A stretch of 64,000 bases of DNA, from assembly GCA_900239685.1 (NCBI GenBank), contig OENT01000345.1, forward strand, positions 62,001 through 126,000, given 5' to 3'. Source of the DNA: Rotaria macrura. Taxonomy: Eukaryota; Rotifera; Eurotatoria; Philodinida; Philodinidae. The notes under the pieces were generated by a model. It was not told where the DNA came from, ran no database searches, and saw only the letters and a list, made by a program, of their open reading frames with translations. Position numbers and translations under genes: made by a program. Shown here one piece after another: positions 59,701 to 64,000 of the stretch (positions are counted from its first letter, which is position 1; the number at the start of each line of letters is the position of its first letter).

Positions 59701-60883
59701 GAGGTAGGCATTTAGATCGCCCCCCCCCCCCCCACCTCCAAAGACCGTAACAGACTGTATCACCACCCTATCAAAAACGCCGTTCTATAGGAATAGATAA
59801 ATGGTTAGAGCTATTATTCCGCAAGTTATATTAAAGGAAACATCATTCAAGTTATTAGAAACAGCGGTTGAATCGTGTTTTATATTTTGAATCCCAAATG
59901 GATTGCACTGAAAGCTTTTTGTTAAATTTTTATTATTTTTAATCTTCTAACAGTAAACAATAAAATATAAGTAAGAAAACTTGATGATAATGCATAACTA
60001 GTATCAAAAGATAGTTATCTATAAGAGTACAAACCACTATTTATCTAACTTATTCTTCTTTTATAGTTGAGTTTTATCTTTTTTCTGAGGGGGGGGGTGG
60101 GCTAGAGGGTTATTTAGTTGCTACACTTCATGAGATTAGGGAGTGATACAAAACTAGAATAAAAATATTCTTTTCTCCAATGCGAAATCTATTCATACAC
60201 GTTTCATAAGTGTGGTTAGTACAAATTCACCGTCTAAGAAGTTCACTTATCGTACTATGGTGGAAGTAGAAATGCCTGCCCATTTTTATACTGAGAAAGT
60301 CACAAAAAAGGATTCGCCTGTAATCAATGAGATAAAAGAACTAGAAAATAAACTAGAAAAGCGAAACATACCTATCCGTGTCCAAATATGTACTGGCATA
60401 TGCTGCCCATGTGATGCTGTGCGTACCACTTGTCCATACTGGTATGCATATGGAACTCCTTCCAGTGCATCCTCGATAAGTGTCACATCAAAAGCATGAA
60501 CAAGATAGTGCAAAGTTCCAGGATGTATTGGTTCATGAACCAAGGCTTGCTTTAGAATGTCCCTTGCAGACAATAGTACAGGTGTTACTTTTGTCTGCAA
60601 TTCGATCGACTGCTGAATTGCAATATTGAGATATGCGAGGCCAAGTATAACCTTGGCATCGAGCTCTGAAGGATATACAGTTGTTAAATTTAACATCGAG
60701 GCATGAAAGGCTTTCTCGCCATCTAATATATTTTCAAACTTAAACCATTGATAGACGGCATTCATAAAAGCGGATTGAAGTTGTGTGAGTGTTACATTCC
60801 TGTCTTTTAACGTGTACCAGCTAGCATTCCATACGTGAAGTCCACCAGATTGATTTGTGTAATCCCACAATGGTTGTTTATGC
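56790..60883 (-). CDS. TPR-family protein with hydrophobic C-terminal tail (5' end missing)
   Basis: Exons 60883-60372, 58873-58568, 58490-58356 and 57614-56790. The first three join in phase (introns 1498 and 77 bp). The third and fourth are out of phase, so a micro-exon in the 741-bp gap between them is missing from my model. Content: PLWDYTNQSGGLHVWNAS, helical repeats (LDAKVILGLAYLNIAIQQSI), HPGTLHYLVHAFD, and ASHGQHMPVHIWTRIGMW, motifs of a TPR family found in bacteria and some eukaryotes with no settled function; later SQYWIIYSYLQKGQYCAANA and GMARAHAQVGDRSEANKLYE, typical TPR helices. Several NxT/S sequons and a C-terminal hydrophobic stretch (WLSLFSMIFAWFCFLFYF) suggest a secreted protein anchored by a tail span or GPI. 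An acceptor precedes the first exon, so signal-peptide exons should lie above 60884, but I cannot find them. Confidence 0.65.
58874..60371 (-). other. Expanded intron with C- and G-homopolymers
   Basis: Intron of the TPR-family gene, about 20 times longer than most nearby. It holds a 14-C run (59720-59733, followed by ACCTCC) and, 360 bp on, a 9-G run (60089-60097), which would face each other as inverted repeats; the segment between may be an insertion. The plus-strand frame at 60212-60499 is antisense to the exon and not a gene. Confidence 0.5.
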
Positions 60884-61403
60884 CTGTATGATCATATAAC
60901 AAAGTTGAATCAGAAATAATGGGAATAAATTATCATAATTTAACTATGAAGAGGAAAAGGAAATCAGTTTTCTACTTCAATTACTATGATGACTTGAATT
61001 AGTATCAGAACCTTTCGGATACAGCTTCGCAATATGAAGCATTTGTTGATGTTTAGATCAAAAGGAAAAGCCCATTTGATAGTTGTTCAAGTTAGGTTAG
61101 AACGTTTATGGAATTGATCGTCTCTCATTTCTTCAATAATAAACAATCAAAATCCCCTAATACAATTCATGCGAAAAATTAGAGAAATAATCAGATTGAA
61201 ACCATACGCCTTGAATCGATAATAATCGAAAACAATAGAAACAATAGATGCGCATTAGGTTTTTTAGATTAGTTTTGATTATAATCGATGAAAGGTATAT
61301 AAATGTTATCAATTTTTATTTGATTGATAGTCGATTTCAAGTAGCCATAACCTCTTATCATGAATGGAACAGTTTCTTTGCCATACCACAGCTAAAACCG
61401 ATT

Positions 61404-62283
61404 CGGCTTGTCCAAGCGTAACGCTGTGACATTTTGGCAATCGCTTTTTGAAATATCTGGAGAACAATGATAGCCAGAAAGTTCATTCAAACGCCATTTG
61501 ACGCAGCTCGACAACTTCTATATATACTATAAATTTGATATTTTTTGATTGAACTCTATAGCTTATAGAAATGGTTTATAGGCACGTAACACTGTGACAC
61601 AGAAGGACCCTAAATTTACAACTCTCTGACTCATCTTTTAATTCCTTGCAAACGACAGTCTCCAAATAAATTAGTCCTGGAACCAAGTTTGTAGAGCATG
61701 AAACGAGCTTTTCAAAGATAAAAACAATGTTCTCCTAACTCTCGTTATTCATATAAAAAGTGAGAACAGAAAACGTAACGCTGTGACATTTTTCGTAACG
61801 CTGTGACACTCTTTTTTGTCGATCAATTTTAGGTAACTTAAGGTGCTCAGATCTAGTTAATTTTTACAGCGATTAGTCTTTTCTCTACATATAACCTGTG
61901 TTTAAAAAATCAAGCAGCTATGGCGAAGCGGAACCCCGTTATTAGTACAGAAAGTTGGAAAATCTAGAACAATTTAAAATTTGACTTCAGGAGAGAAAGT
62001 TAAAAATAAATGCGCTATTTTGTAGACATTTGAATTCTGTATCGAATGCTGTGATAATCAGACTTTTTCAAAAACGTTTCTCCGTAGAGAAATTGAAAAT
62101 ACAATTTTTCAAAAGTTTAAAACGCCGTTTTGGTAGCTGAAATGGGATTTTTTTCAAGAAAGAATATTAAATTCATAATCAGCGCAAAAACCTGCATCTA
62201 ATGATGTGTCGAAATTGTTCCATCCAGAAAAAATGTTTTTCAAAAACTTCACCACCGAAGTAGCGCGTTACGTGGACAAGCCG
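61404..62283. mobile_element. 880-bp inverted-repeat element with CGTAACGCTGTGACA repeats
   Basis: Ends CGGCTTGTCCAAGCGTAACGC and, inverted, CGGCTTGTCCACGTAACGC, flanked by GATT on both sides (61400-61403, 62284-62287), a possible 4-bp target duplication. The word CGTAACGCTGTGACA or a close variant occurs four times in the first half (about 61415, 61584, 61772, 61795). No coding frame. Confidence 0.7.
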
Positions 62284-63343
62284 GATTAAAGTTTAATTTT
62301 ATCTCCTTTCAATCAATCACAAAGCAACTAACGATTGATTGAAACGCACTAGTATGGTTTAAGATTCATATAAGGCACATATAATAGACGAATCTATTGC
62401 TTTCAGTATGTTTGATTCGCAATGAACGATAGTCGAAACGTTTTAAGATTCAAGTAAACACTAACTCGACAGTTTATCAATAGAATGAAAAGCATATTAT
62501 GATACAATTGTTTCTTCCAGAATTCAAATATTTCAATCCTTCGTGGAAAACGAGCTGCTGACATATTTCTTTTGAACACAAAGAAAAAAGAAAAAAAGCA
62601 ACAGTTTTTAGGATGAAAAACAAATCGTATCATATTCCAGTTGAATACATGAAAAAAACGTAAGCAAGCGTTTCCGACACTAAAAGTAAGTTTCATCATA
62701 TCACCCATGCCCACCCCGAGACCCACTTTTAACGAATTGAAGAACTACATGAATTCTAATTTCATTCTGAGTAGTATGACTTAATCTTAGAGCAACCTTA
62801 TGATATTGATTATAATCGAAAGAACTTGGTTTTTTGAGAAAGAAATTATCAAATACTGATTAAAGTTGATTATTACTGCAAATCAATTCTACTTGATATT
62901 ATATATTTATATTCGAAATAGATAAAAATCATTTATTTACTGACTTTTTGCCTAAATCCTTTTACATGAGGAGTTTTCTTAAAGGAATCTAAAATAGAAA
63001 AAATGATGACAACATTAAAACTCCCATAGCGTAAACAGCGTGATGATTATTTTACAGATGGTAAACGACTTATTGTTCTCAAAAATAATTTAAATACAAT
63101 ATTATATTATAGGAAAAAATTTCAATTCATGAAGAATTCAATTGTTCAATAGAACTATCTAAAAATCAATATTTGTATACGGTGGGATTTTGCTTCAACT
63201 CAACAGTAGAAAACAGATCAGTATTATTCAAAAATTGAAATGTATTGATAGAAAATTATATTTATGAAAACCACAGCGGTCTAGCTTCCTGCTTTTGAAC
63301 ACACTCAGATCCTCGTTTTCCTGACGGCTTGAATGTGCTCCTT

Positions 63344-63665
63344 CCCTGTAAAACAACAGGAGAAGAATAATAAACCCTACAAAATGGCTTCATAAATCAT
63401 TCAGGGTATACAAGCAGTAATACACCCTTGAAAATTTTCATAACTTCACAAACCTGTAAGAAAAGCGTCTTTTATTCTATGACTTCTTCTACATGGCATA
63501 TTAATAAACGCTTCTCCGAAGAGTTTATGAAGTTATGAATCGTGTTAAGCGTCTATTAATGCTCACATAGCTTAGAGGGCTTATGAACTAAAAAGGTTTA
63601 TAAAATGCTTTACGATGTTAGCAAACTGTTTTGTAAGGTTTATTATTCTGTCTTTTTTCCCAGTG
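63344..63665. mobile_element. MITE-like inverted-repeat element (about 320 bp)
   Basis: The left end CCCTGTAAAACAACAGGAGA followed by AGAATAATAAACCCTACAAAA pairs with the right end, read inward as CACTGGGAAAAAAGACAG followed by AATAATAAACCTTACAAAA. A central part has several small AT-rich stems (GCGTCTTTTATT, AATAAACGC, AAGCGTCTATTAAT). No coding frame; no clear target duplication. Confidence 0.6.
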
Positions 63666-64000
63666 TTAGAGCCCTAATCTAAAAACTGTGCCAAATACTA
63701 AATAAGCCTCTTGAGCAGGAAGATAGCAAAGTATACAGTCAAAGTACGCAGTATTTCCAAACTATGAAAATAGCCAATAGATATCAAGAAGAACGTTGCT
63801 CCGATTTTTTTAGTTCCAAGTTAAGAAACATGTAGCAAATATTTACATGCTGGGGCAGAAATTACATAGATGTAGCACTATCCTTTGAAGATCTTGATTT
63901 GATTCGGACAAGCGAATTGGCGTTGAAGCTCACAGTAAACAGAGTTTTGGAAAATATTCAACAATCCCTAGGTAAACTGTAATGGTTACGTAGTGGACAA

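Noticed and set aside
60212-60499. 95-codon plus-strand open frame
   Set aside because: Lies largely antisense to the TPR exon with its HYLVHAFD and HMPVHIW motifs; a shadow frame.
62403-62726. 107-codon minus-strand open frame as the missing first exon of the TPR gene
   Set aside because: No TPR motif or signal peptide, and no donor in phase with the acceptor at 60884.

Overview
The window reads as eukaryotic (animal) nuclear DNA: about one third G+C, sparse genes, GT..AG introns mostly 41-150 bp with many of 54-80 bp, TATA boxes before two genes, and abundant DNA-transposon debris. The gene content (a PARP14-like mono-ADP-ribosyltransferase, an intronless ankyrin-ADP-ribosyltransferase, an intronless fungal-type GH55 glucanase, a FLYWCH fragment and several hAT-like elements) fits a bdelloid rotifer best. 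That assignment is inference from gene style and is not proven by any marker in the window.

Layout. 0.3-3.6 kb holds two small divergent multi-exon membrane-protein genes (325-1884 minus, 2300-3553 plus) that had to be assembled from splice sites. 4.2-4.8 kb is a PARP catalytic domain. 6.0-6.3 kb is a FLYWCH zinc-finger fragment of MULE-transposon type. 8.1-11.4 kb is a seven-exon, 653-residue serine-rich protein ending in a coiled coil. 11.4-21.6 kb has no gene I can defend and carries degenerate GC-rich repeats. 21.7-23.4 kb is a five-exon gene for an EF-hand/Gly-rich/Pro-rich composite protein with a TATA box and an apparent 3' UTR intron. 23.5-33.9 kb is a repeat field with a 1.2-kb element built on long terminal inverted repeats and several MITEs. 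34.0-41.4 kb is one small two-TM gene whose only intron has swollen to 6.9 kb; it holds a decayed hAT transposase into which one hAT-like MITE jumped, and a second palindromic MITE then jumped into the first, both with readable 8-bp target duplications. 43.0-44.2 kb is another hAT-like element. 45.4-46.6 kb is the ankyrin-ART gene, 47.7-50.1 kb the GH55 gene, 51.7-52.1 kb a small secreted Cys-rich protein, 52.8-53.3 kb a shattered copy of the largest RNA polymerase II subunit gene. 56.8-60.9 kb is the 3' part of a TPR-family gene with a hydrophobic C-tail, and 61.4-63.7 kb carries two more inverted-repeat elements.

The genes do not form a pathway. What connects the region is its history: transferred enzymes, ADP-ribosylation genes and repeated transposon insertion, mostly into introns and intergenic DNA. 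The host genes keep open frames and usable splice sites around the insertions. Exon structures given here were deduced by eye from splice consensus and phase and have not been tested against transcripts.
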